A stretch of 8,303 bases of DNA from JANNFX01 sp031380225 (GTDB taxonomy: Bacteria > Pseudomonadota > Alphaproteobacteria > Rhizobiales > Hyphomicrobiaceae): positions 1-8,303 of the forward strand of contig JANNFX010000257.1 in assembly GCA_031380225.1 (NCBI GenBank), read 5' to 3'. Made by a program: the position numbers and the translations under genes. The stretch's first letter is position 1. Each line of letters opens with the position of its first letter. Below, in pieces: positions 1-6,583 of the stretch. A model generated the notes under the pieces. The model searched no databases, was not told the DNA's origin, and saw only the letters and a program-made list of their open reading frames with translations.

Positions 1-2
1 TT

Positions 3-1964
3 TTTCTGAGCTGGCAGCAGTCGAAGTCGATCGCTGAACTCGGCAGGTGTTTGCATCAGAACTACGGTTTGACAGCCTCGCCTGCCGATATATCCAAGGT
101 CGTCGACTTTGCTGTTGCCAATCAGTTGACCGAAACCGATGCGTCCGGTTCGTGGCAACGCTATGCTGGCATTCAGGCCGCTGGAAAACATGGCTGGCTC
201 GGAACGATCATGCATGGCTATTTGTTTTTCCGCATGCCCCTGGTCCGGCCGGAGCCATGGCTCACAACAATGCTGCCGCGATTGCAGTTCCTCTATTGCA
301 AGAAATTCTGGATTGGTATCGCGGCGATCGCAAGTTTTGGACTCTATTTCGCTGTGCGCCAGTGGGGTTCTGTCGTTGCAGCGACCGCTGATGCGTTACA
401 GATGCAGTCGCTTGCTCTTTATGGTGTTGCAATTCTTGCGTTGAAGGGTTTCCATGAACTCGGCCACGCCCTGACAACGGTGCGCTTTGGCTGCCACGTT
501 CCAAGTATGGGCATTGCGGTCATGCTTGGAACGCCCGTGTTCTACACTGATACGTCTGATAGTTGGCGGCTGTCGCGCAAGTCTGAGCGTCTCGCGATCG
601 TTTTTGCGGGTGTTGCGGCCGAGGCCATCATTGCTGCTGTCGCTATCTTGCTGTGGTCGTTCCTGCAAGATGGCATGGCGCGGTCAATTTGCTTTGCGCT
701 TTCGACCGCTTCGATTGCGTTATCGATTGCCGTAAACCTCAATCCATTCATGCGCTACGATGGCTACTTTGCACTTTCTGATTATCTCGAAGTGCCCAAT
801 CTGCAACCGCGCGCGTTCGGGCTTGGCACTTGGAAGCTGAGGGAGCTGCTGTTCGACCTCCGCCACGATCCACCTGAACAACTGCCAGAGCGTTTGCAGA
901 AGACGCTGATTTTGTATGCCGCCTGCACGGCCGTCTATCGGTTGTTCCTCTATTTAGGCATTGCAGTGTTGGTCTACACCTTCGCCGGGAAAGCGATCGG
1001 TATCGTCCTCGGTTTGTTCGAGATCGTCTTTTTCATTTTGGATCCGGTCGCGAGAGAACTGATGGCGTGGTGGAAATTACGCAGTGAGATCAGAAACCGG
1101 CGGCGCACTGCCTGGACGGCTGCCGTTTCGTCAATTAGTGTCGTGGTGATGGTTGTCCCGTGGATTTCGACGATCGATGCACCGGCCGTCGTCGTGGCTA
1201 GTAAAGAACAAGCAATTTACCTGCCGTTTGCAGCACGGCTCAGCGAGGTTCGGGTCACAGAAGGTCAGCGCGTCCGCGCTGGTGATGTCCTCTTTGCAGC
1301 CGGCGCATCGGAGACGGACAAAAATCTGGAAAAAGCTAGTCTGGAGCTTCGCACCCTCGCGTTCCAGCGTGACCGGCTGCAATCGAGCGTCAAGGAGCTG
1401 GAACTAAGCACCGTTATTGAGAGTAAGCTTGAACAGGCCCGGGAGAACGTCGCGGCGATCGGCCGGCAGAAAGAGCAACTGGTAATTCGTGCTCGCTTTG
1501 ATGGCCGGATCACGGATCTCGATTCGGGTATTTCAATTGGTCTTTGGCTTAACGAAAAACAACCGCTGGCGCGGCTCGTTGCGGAAGGAAAATCGGCTGC
1601 CCATGGAATGATCTCAGATTCGGACATTGCACGTGTGCGCGAAGGTGCGACTGCTGTCTTCGTGCCCGATGATGCCGCCGCACCCAGTCAACGATTGCTT
1701 TTGACATCGATATCTCCGGCGGGCGATGGCAGCATTTCCGAGCCAGTGTTGGCGGACCGTCATGGCGGCCGGGTTGCTGCAGATGACAAAGACGGCGAAC
1801 TCATTGCACGGCAAGGCTACTTTGATGTGACGTTCGCGGAATTTGACCATACAACACATCAAGTAATGCGCGGTGTCGCAAAAATTGAGGCCGAGCGGAT
1901 CAGTCCCGCAGCATTGATCTGGCGTGGCATTGAACGGGTGCTGGTCAGAGAGCAAGGATTTTGA
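3..1964 (+). CDS. M50 (site-2-protease-like) metalloprotease fused to HlyD-like adaptor domain, 5' truncated
   Basis: Probably a polytopic inner-membrane zinc protease-like protein with a periplasmic adaptor half, of the kind found with peptide or bacteriocin export systems. The frame is open to the left edge, so the N-terminus is missing. A TTG at 51 could start translation, but in-frame sequence before it (ending SIAELGRC) fits the PqqD-like lead-in common in these proteins. Counting from that TTG, HELGH lies at residues 135-139 (two zinc-ligand His plus catalytic Glu), and NLNPFMRYDG at about 229-238 supplies the third ligand, Asp237. Hydrophobic segments lie around 85-103, 119-133, 180-205, 212-230, 287-335 and 357-372. 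After the last one, residues about 380-420 and 480-510 resemble the two halves of a lipoyl/HlyD barrel, separated by a short coiled-coil-like stretch (about 422-475). The gene ends with TGA, convergent with the His-rich gene. The family is clear; substrate and partners are unknown and probably encoded to the left. Confidence 0.85.
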   Translation, partial: FLSWQQSKSIAELGRCLHQNYGLTASPADISKVVDFAVANQLTETDASGSWQRYAGIQAAGKHGWLGTIMHGYLFFRMPLVRPEPWLTTMLPRLQFLYCKKFWIGIAAIASFGLYFAVRQWGSVVAATADALQMQSLALYGVAILALKGFHELGHALTTVRFGCHVPSMGIAVMLGTPVFYTDTSDSWRLSRKSERLAIVFAGVAAEAIIAAVAILLWSFLQDGMARSICFALSTASIALSIAVNLNPFMRYDGYFALSDYLEVPNLQPRAFGLGTWKLRELLFDLRHDPPEQLPERLQKTLILYAACTAVYRLFLYLGIAVLVYTFAGKAIGIVLGLFEIVFFILDPVARELMAWWKLRSEIRNRRRTAWTAAVSSISVVVMVVPWISTIDAPAVVVASKEQAIYLPFAARLSEVRVTEGQRVRAGDVLFAAGASETDKNLEKASLELRTLAFQRDRLQSSVKELELSTVIESKLEQARENVAAIGRQKEQLVIRARFDGRITDLDSGISIGLWLNEKQPLARLVAEGKSAAHGMISDSDIARVREGATAVFVPDDAAAPSQRLLLTSISPAGDGSISEPVLADRHGGRVAADDKDGELIARQGYFDVTFAEFDHTTHQVMRGVAKIEAERISPAALIWRGIERVLVREQGF

Positions 1965-2017
1965 TGCAGCGCGTGGATTACGTTTGAGGCGAGGACCTAA
2001 CCGGGGCCCTGTCAATA

Positions 2018-2233
2018 CTACCGGACGTCGTTCGACAGAACGCGGCTGCCAAACCGCATGGCGATGACGACTCCAACGGCGATCAAAGCAAGAATGAGGA
2101 TGTCCCCGCCTAACGATCCCACACTGTTATGAGTATGACCCATCGGTTCGCCGTGCCCCGTGTGGGCGAGTGCGGGTGCTGCAAGGACGGCCCAGACTAC
2201 AGTCGAAGTGATCATGCGTATTGAGTTTGTCAT
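2018..2233 (-). CDS. Small secreted/membrane-anchored histidine-rich protein (71 aa)
   Basis: A 71-residue protein that I cannot assign to a named family. It has a clear signal peptide: a hydrophobic core at about residues 8-20 and an ALA cleavage motif at 21-23. Cleavage would leave a mature N-terminus HTGHGEPMGHTH with four His and one Met in twelve residues. One transmembrane segment (about 44-59) follows, then a short basic tail (RFGSRVLSNDVR). The expected topology is a periplasmic His-rich head on a single membrane anchor. The start is supported by AAGGAG 8 nt before ATG; this site overlaps the stop codon of the ureohydrolase gene, only 12 bp away, so the two are probably translationally coupled. 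The head resembles His-rich metal-binding segments of nickel, cobalt or copper proteins. A role in supplying or buffering metal for the neighbouring metalloenzyme is inference. It is the last gene of the unit and ends with TAG. Confidence 0.8.
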   Translation of the reverse strand: MTNSIRMITSTVVWAVLAAPALAHTGHGEPMGHTHNSVGSLGGDILILALIAVGVVIAMRFGSRVLSNDVR

Positions 2234-2241
2234 GATAGATG

Positions 2242-2247
2242 CTCCTT
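2242..2247 (-). promoter_or_regulatory. Strong ribosome binding site overlapping upstream stop codon
   Basis: On the minus strand AAGGAG lies 8 nt before the ATG of the 71-aa gene. Its first two bases are the last two bases of the TAA stop of the ureohydrolase gene. This fixes the start of the small gene and shows that it is a real, translated member of the operon. Confidence 0.75.
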
Positions 2248-3484
2248 ACTTCATAACTTTGTTGCGGTGACCTAGGTGGCCGTTGGCGACGAGCGTGCCG
2301 AGTGTGTCGAGGACCACGCGGCACGCCAACTGTGCCGTGTTGTCATTGACGTCGTAGGGCGGCGACACTTCGACGACTTCCATGCCGCACAGACCTTCGG
2401 CGGCGATGGTGTGGATCATTTCAAAGGCTTCGCGCGGCAACAACCCGCCTGGCTCAGGTGAGCCGGTGCCGGGAGCAAAACCAGGATCAATCGAGTCTAT
2501 GTCGAACGACAGATAGACGGCCTTGCAACCTTCCCACGCCATCTCGAGCGCGATTTCAGCGGCCTTTTTTGGCCCATGAACTTGGATGTCGTTCATTGTC
2601 AGCACGCTGGTGCCGCGCCGTTTTGCAACTTCGGTTCCGGGCCGGTTGCCGTACCAGCCGCCAATGCCGATCTGAACCAGATTTTTCGGATGACAGTTGG
2701 GCAGCCCAACGTCGTGCATGTGGCTATGGTCGCGATGCGTGGTGTGCGATCCCTCATGTGTTGTCCAGAACCACGGCGTTGTGTGCATGCGCTCATCCAT
2801 ATCCTTCTCCTGGATATCGATATGGCGATCGATGTGGATGATACCTACGTTGCCATCGATGTGGGGCGCGATGCCGCGAACGTTTGGGAACCCCAAGCTG
2901 TGGTCGCCGCCGCAAATGATCGGAAACACGCCTGATGTGTAGATGTGTGAGACAGCCTTGGTCACTTGATCGAAGGTCTTCTCAATGTTGCCTGGAATGA
3001 CAAAGATGTCACCGGCATCACACAGATCGAGTTCTTCGTAGATGTCGACGCCGCCATCGAACCAGTAGCCGTCGTATAGTGCCGAAATGCGCCGCACCGC
3101 TTGCGGTCCAAACCGCGTTCCGGGACGGTAGGTGGTGGCTGAGTCAAACGGGGCGCCGACGAAGGCAGCTTCGTAGCTGCCAATTTTTCGAATGTCTTCG
3201 CAGTACGGTGCCTTCATGAAGGTATTGATGCCCGCGAAGGCCGGCTGATGCCCGCGGCTGAACAAGGAGATGTTGCGGTCGACGACGGAGTCGGCTGCCT
3301 CAAGTCCATACTCGAGCGAGCGTTTGGTCTCCCGGCCTTGCTCGTTTTGCGAGATGCGCGACAGCGTCTCCATAGACTTTGCGCCGTGCGTGTCTTCGCG
3401 CTTGACCCCGTGGGGTTTGTGGTGGTGCACATGATCACCTCCGGGCCCATGCGAGTGACCACCACCTTTTTTGCCGCCAGCCAT
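2246..3484 (-). CDS. Ureohydrolase (agmatinase/guanidine hydrolase superfamily), GdmH-like, with His-rich N-terminus
   Basis: A cytoplasmic binuclear metallohydrolase of the arginase/agmatinase fold, which releases urea or ammonia from guanidino compounds. All expected metal ligands are present: H195 in GGDHS, D219/H221/D223 in HIDRHID, and D328/D330 in SFDIDSIDP. TTYRPGTRFGP (118-128) and GTGSPEPGG (339-347) are substrate-side family motifs. The usual Asp-Ala-His is Asp-Arg-His here and is followed by QEKDMDERMHTTPWF, which I remember as typical of nickel-dependent guanidine hydrolases such as Synechocystis Sll1077. At 412 aa it is about 100 residues longer than plain agmatinases. Residues 8-26 are rich in His and Gly, and a second His-rich stretch (241-258) sits just after the PWFWTT segment. 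There is no signal peptide. The start has AGGAAAGG 8 nt upstream. It lies downstream of an NMT1-type ABC transporter. Superfamily is certain; guanidine is the likeliest substrate, with agmatine, guanidinobutyrate, guanylurea or a biguanide as alternatives. Confidence 0.9.
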   Translation of the reverse strand: MAGGKKGGGHSHGPGGDHVHHHKPHGVKREDTHGAKSMETLSRISQNEQGRETKRSLEYGLEAADSVVDRNISLFSRGHQPAFAGINTFMKAPYCEDIRKIGSYEAAFVGAPFDSATTYRPGTRFGPQAVRRISALYDGYWFDGGVDIYEELDLCDAGDIFVIPGNIEKTFDQVTKAVSHIYTSGVFPIICGGDHSLGFPNVRGIAPHIDGNVGIIHIDRHIDIQEKDMDERMHTTPWFWTTHEGSHTTHRDHSHMHDVGLPNCHPKNLVQIGIGGWYGNRPGTEVAKRRGTSVLTMNDIQVHGPKKAAEIALEMAWEGCKAVYLSFDIDSIDPGFAPGTGSPEPGGLLPREAFEMIHTIAAEGLCGMEVVEVSPPYDVNDNTAQLACRVVLDTLGTLVANGHLGHRNKVMK

Positions 3485-3492
3485 GCTAGATA

Positions 3493-3500
3493 CCTTTCCT
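3493..3500 (-). promoter_or_regulatory. Ribosome binding site of the ureohydrolase gene
   Basis: On the minus strand AGGAAAGG ends 8 nt before the ATG at 3484. It supports the start that includes the His-rich N-terminal extension, so the extension is part of the protein and not a mis-called upstream frame. Confidence 0.65.
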
Positions 3501-3537
3501 TTTATAGTCTCTGCCGGATGCAGCTAACAGAGAACGA

Positions 3538-4680
3538 TTACTCGGCGCCAAGCCGGCCAATCCATTTGTTCGAGCTGTACTTTTCAACAAGCCCATCCTT
3601 CGCCAGTCCGGCGATGATCGACGGGTCAAGGCCAACACTGGCTTCGGCCTTTTTCTTCGCGACGCCAGCCTCGACATAGACGTCATTGAATAAGTTCCAT
3701 GTGGGGGCCGCATAACCTGCTGCGCAGTCGGCCCCGCCAAATAAGCTGCCCCAGCCCTTTGCATCAGCTGGCGCCTTAGGCGCTTCTGCTGGCATGCTCT
3801 CGCACAGAGCTTTGCCACCTTCGACGCCAAACGCTCCCATGTTCTGATTGATGTTCAACATAATGGCGCCGTACTGGGTGAGCCTGACGTCGGCATCCGG
3901 CCAGCTCAAACCTTTGGCGACAATCGCGTTGCCTTCTGCTGGATTTTCCTTCCACCAGTTCACGGCTTCGAACCAAGCCCGGAACAGTTCTTTGGCAACT
4001 GCAGGCTTTTCCTTGAGCCATCCTTCGTTGCAGGCGATCGCGTCGGAGATGAGACCGCGTTCCCAGGTGCGGTCAGAGAGGGAGGTCGTCAACACCTTGG
4101 AGCCCTCGCGCTTGAGCGACTGGGCCGCAAACGGATCATAGTTCACGTCAATGTCGATGCCACCGCTCGCGAATGCCGCGGCTGTCTCCTGAGGCAGGGC
4201 GACAACGTGCTCAAGAGATTTTTGATCGATGCCCGCCCGCTTCAACGTGAGCAGCATCCACATATGGTTGAGAAATCCGTAGTCGGCGCCGTACTTCTTG
4301 CCTTTAAAATCGGCAACCGAGTTGATGTCTTTGGTCACGACCATTTTGTCGAGACCGTAGGACATATTGGAGAAGGCCACGACCTTGATTGGCAGATCGC
4401 CGGATCTTGCCAAAACCATGCTGTCCAAGGTGTTATTCATGCACTGGATCTGTCCGGATGTAATTGCAGCATTCTTCTCCGTAATGCCCTCGATGATCTT
4501 GACATCGAGGTCGATGTCCTTGGCTAGGCCCTTTTCCTTTACGATGTACCAAGGCGCGTAAGGAGAGAACGAGATGATGGCGACGCTGACCTTTTCAGCG
4601 GCGCTAGCGCCTGTTGCGATGAGTGCAAGAGCGATTCCGCCAAGTGCTCCGATGTTCTTTGAAACGCGCCGTGCCGTCAT
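3538..4680 (-). CDS. ABC transporter periplasmic substrate-binding protein, NMT1/TauA/SsuA type (NitT/TauT family)
   Basis: The periplasmic receptor of the ABC importer encoded just upstream. It is 380 aa with a signal peptide: basic start MTARRVSK, hydrophobic core about 11-23, and likely cleavage near ATGASAA (22-28). The mature part opens with VSVAIISFSPYAPWYIVKEKG, a typical first strand and helix of the NMT1/SsuA fold. ITSGQIQCMNNTLDSM (about 73-88) and the DFKGKKYG hinge region follow, as in nitrate, taurine, sulfonate and thiamine-precursor binding proteins. It lacks the lipobox of lipoprotein receptors. AGGAG lies 8 nt before the ATG. It is 44 bp after the ATPase gene and 53 bp before the ureohydrolase gene, so it belongs to the same transcript. 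Ligand specificity cannot be read from the sequence. The neighbouring ureohydrolase suggests a guanidino compound, and related receptors are known beside guanidine-degrading enzymes. Confidence 0.9.
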   Translation of the reverse strand: MTARRVSKNIGALGGIALALIATGASAAEKVSVAIISFSPYAPWYIVKEKGLAKDIDLDVKIIEGITEKNAAITSGQIQCMNNTLDSMVLARSGDLPIKVVAFSNMSYGLDKMVVTKDINSVADFKGKKYGADYGFLNHMWMLLTLKRAGIDQKSLEHVVALPQETAAAFASGGIDIDVNYDPFAAQSLKREGSKVLTTSLSDRTWERGLISDAIACNEGWLKEKPAVAKELFRAWFEAVNWWKENPAEGNAIVAKGLSWPDADVRLTQYGAIMLNINQNMGAFGVEGGKALCESMPAEAPKAPADAKGWGSLFGGADCAAGYAAPTWNLFNDVYVEAGVAKKKAEASVGLDPSIIAGLAKDGLVEKYSSNKWIGRLGAE

Positions 4681-4724
4681 GAGACTGACTCCTATAATGC
4701 AGTTTCTAATACTAACGACGTGCC

Positions 4725-5573
4725 TTACGTGCTTGAACCCTTCTGAATTTCTTCACGCATCATCGCGAACAGCCGGTGTTCCAGATCAACGTAGCCGGGT
4801 AGCCGGATCAGCTCTTCCTTCTGCGGATAGCGTTTGCCACTCTTGAAATCGACCGTGATGTCAGCCTTGATGCGCCCGGGCTGATGCGAGAAGAAGATGA
4901 TGCGGTCGGCGAGATAGATGGCTTCAGCAATGTCATGCGTGATCGCGACGACTGTTTTCTTTTCTCGTTCAATGAGCTCAATCATCAGCTCCTGCATCTC
5001 CCAGCGGACTTGCGCATCAAGCGCTCCAAAGGGTTCATCCATCAGCAAAACTTTCGGGTTCTGTGCCAGTGTGCGGGCCAGTGCCACGCGCTGCTTCATG
5101 CCGCCTGACAGACTGCGAGGATAAGACTCAACGAAGTTTTCAAGATGAACGAGCTTAAGAAAACTCATTGCCCGCTCGCGGCGGGCTGCGGGCGCAACAC
5201 CCATGATCTTCATGCCGTATTCGACATTCTTCAGAACTGTCAGCCACGGAAACGATGTGTAGGCCTGGAAAATCATACCGCGGTCGGGACCCGGCCCAAT
5301 GACCGGTTGGCCGAACACTTCGAGGCGTCCTCGTGTTGGAAATTCAAGACCCGCTATGATCCGCAACATCGTCGTCTTGCCGCAACCTGACGGGCCGACG
5401 AAAGCTGTGATCTGGTTTTCCTTGAGCTCGAACGAAACATCGTCAAGCGCCTTGAACGTCCCGTCGAGGTAATCCTTGCTGATCCGGTAGGCCCGAAGCG
5501 GCGGCGCCACGTGCGTGCCAACAGCGCTTGCAGTACTTGCGGCCTCAATTGGTGAGACGTAAGTCACACTCAT
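4725..5573 (-). CDS. ABC transporter ATP-binding protein, NitT/TauT (SsuB/TauB-like) type
   Basis: The nucleotide-binding subunit that powers the importer. It is 282 aa, usual for the family, with every motif intact: Walker A GPSGCGKTT (60-68), Q-loop at FQAYTSFPWLTV (Q103), signature LSGGMKQR (155-162), Walker B VLLMDEP (175-181), D-loop GALD (183-186) and switch His213 in AITHD. About 25 residues precede the ABC domain; they are Ala/Ser-rich and probably flexible. Its ATG overlaps the permease stop codon (ATGA), indicating translational coupling, and GGAG lies just upstream inside the end of the permease gene. Two copies are expected to pair with two permease subunits at the cytoplasmic face. 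The substrate is set by the binding protein, not by this subunit. Confidence 0.95.
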   Translation of the reverse strand: MSVTYVSPIEAASTASAVGTHVAPPLRAYRISKDYLDGTFKALDDVSFELKENQITAFVGPSGCGKTTMLRIIAGLEFPTRGRLEVFGQPVIGPGPDRGMIFQAYTSFPWLTVLKNVEYGMKIMGVAPAARRERAMSFLKLVHLENFVESYPRSLSGGMKQRVALARTLAQNPKVLLMDEPFGALDAQVRWEMQELMIELIEREKKTVVAITHDIAEAIYLADRIIFFSHQPGRIKADITVDFKSGKRYPQKEELIRLPGYVDLEHRLFAMMREEIQKGSST

Positions 5574-6457
5574 GATCTCCGCTCAGCATTCCAAGGGAAC
5601 AGCATGCGCGACGCCCCCCGGAACAAAAGATCCGTGATTACACCTAAAACGCCGATGGTGAGAATGGCCGCCATGATCACATCGACATGTAAGAACCGGC
5701 CAGCGCGCATCATGACGGCACCAATCCCATCTTGAGCCCCAACAATCTCGGCGATGACGAGATATGTCCAGGCGACCGCAATCATGTTGCGCATCGAATC
5801 GAAGATGGCCGGCATGGCAGCAGGCACCACAACACCGGTGACGACTTCGCGCCGTGACGCGCCCATTGTCAGCGAGGCTTCGACGAGTTCTTTTTGAACA
5901 GCGGTTGTGTTGTCGAGGATGAGTGAGATCAAAAAGAAAATCACGCCCAAGAACAGCAATGCCATCTTGGCCATGTCGGTTGGCCCGAACCAGACGAGCA
6001 GCAGGGGAATGAAAGAGGCCGCCGGCAAGTAACGCCAGCCCGACAACGTCGGATTCAGGAGTGCGCGCATGTTTCCAAAGCACCCCATCAGGATACCAAC
6101 CGGCACGCCAATCGCGGACGCGGCCAGGAAGCTGAATAAGATCCGGCGGCAGCTGACCGCGACGTCGTGAAGGAAGTTTTCGTTTGCAAACAGGTTGAAC
6201 AGTGCTGCAGCGACTTGCTCGACGGAGGGCACAAATTTGCGCGCTGATTCAGCTGTCAGATAGTGGCCAGCTTCCCATACGACAAAGAACCCTATGATAC
6301 CCAACGCGCCGAGCAACATGGACCGATTGGCAGCCGGCTGTTCGCGGAGTTCAAGAAACCGCCGTTTTGGTGCGGCAAATACAGGAGCATCGCCGGTGGC
6401 CAGATCCGGCCCCACGCTTCCGGGCGTCAATTTCTCAGATAGATGGCGGTGCTCCAA
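5570..6457 (-). CDS. ABC transporter permease, NitT/TauT (SsuC/TauC-like) type
   Basis: The integral-membrane subunit of the importer, 295 aa. A soluble N-terminal stretch of about 45 residues precedes roughly six hydrophobic segments (about 48-66, 105-127, 145-158, 165-181, 224-240 and 260-278). The cytoplasmic coupling loop that docks on the ATPase is recognisable as EASLTMGASRREVVTGVVVP (193-212), the EAA motif of BPD-type permeases. The start is TTG; in the sense direction AGAAGGGG lies about 8 nt upstream, and I see no better ATG before the first membrane segment. The stop overlaps the ATPase start by 4 bp. It is the first gene of the operon, 126 bp after the LysR-type regulator gene and below the candidate operator at 6536-6556. 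Confidence 0.92.
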   Translation of the reverse strand: MEHRHLSEKLTPGSVGPDLATGDAPVFAAPKRRFLELREQPAANRSMLLGALGIIGFFVVWEAGHYLTAESARKFVPSVEQVAAALFNLFANENFLHDVAVSCRRILFSFLAASAIGVPVGILMGCFGNMRALLNPTLSGWRYLPAASFIPLLLVWFGPTDMAKMALLFLGVIFFLISLILDNTTAVQKELVEASLTMGASRREVVTGVVVPAAMPAIFDSMRNMIAVAWTYLVIAEIVGAQDGIGAVMMRAGRFLHVDVIMAAILTIGVLGVITDLLFRGASRMLFPWNAERRS

Positions 6458-6535
6458 AGCGCGAACCCCTTCTGCTCGTGTGATCAGACTAGGCGGGGCG
6501 CCGATGGAGGTAAAAGACCCAATCCGTCAATGCTG

Positions 6536-6556
6536 AACATTGATATAATTAATGTT
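6536..6556. promoter_or_regulatory. Candidate LysR-type operator (21-bp dyad, T-N11-A)
   Basis: A 21-bp inverted repeat in the gap between the regulator and the permease. The outer half-sites AACATT and AATGTT are perfect complements, and the dyad continues inward with one mismatch per arm pair (7/15) and another next to the centre. Within it lies a T-N11-A core (TTGATATAATTAA on the + strand), the classical LysR-type box. It is strikingly AT-rich in a GC-rich neighbourhood. Its centre is about 89 bp before the permease start, and a -35-like TTGACG (minus strand, 6525-6530) follows directly. The matching -10 is poor, as is common at activator-dependent promoters. Binding by the adjacent regulator is inference. 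Confidence 0.55.
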
Positions 6557-6583
6557 TGCTGCGCCCAGGCTGTCGCGATGGCT

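Larger units (their letters stand above)
2018..6457 (-). other. Five-gene operon: ABC importer, ureohydrolase, His-rich small protein
   Basis: The genes for permease, ATPase, binding protein, ureohydrolase and His-rich protein run in one direction. Their junctions are a 4-bp overlap and gaps of 44, 53 and 12 bp. No convincing terminator lies in the gaps; the 53-bp gap holds only a 5-bp CTCTG/CAGAG stem (3509-3532) without a U run. One transcript is the likely arrangement. Import of a guanidino compound would feed the cytoplasmic ureohydrolase, with the small protein possibly serving metal supply. Confidence 0.75.

Noticed and set aside
1265..2015. Minus-strand open frames opposite the end of the M50/HlyD-like gene
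   Set aside because: Ser/Arg-rich translations without motifs or ribosome sites; the opposite strand carries a conserved protein.
1965..2017. Bidirectional intrinsic terminator between the two convergent genes
   Set aside because: Only a GGGGCCC palindrome is present; there is no stable stem-loop followed by a T run on either strand.
3509..3532. Stem-loop (CTCTG/CAGAG) between the binding-protein and ureohydrolase genes
   Set aside because: Only 5 bp of stem with a long loop and no U run; too weak to call a terminator or attenuator.
2276..3679. Long open frames on the + strand opposite the ureohydrolase gene
   Set aside because: They are antisense to a gene with intact catalytic motifs, show no recognisable domain, and have composition typical of shadow frames.
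5583..6083. A 166-codon frame inside the permease gene
   Set aside because: It is rich in Arg, His and Cys with no domain, and overlaps a well-supported membrane protein in another frame.
6458..6583. A guanidine riboswitch (classes I-III) upstream of the permease
   Set aside because: Read in the sense direction, the gap lacks the conserved guanidine-I segments, the paired ACGR-loop hairpins of class II and the class III core. A single ACGG occurs without a flanking stem.
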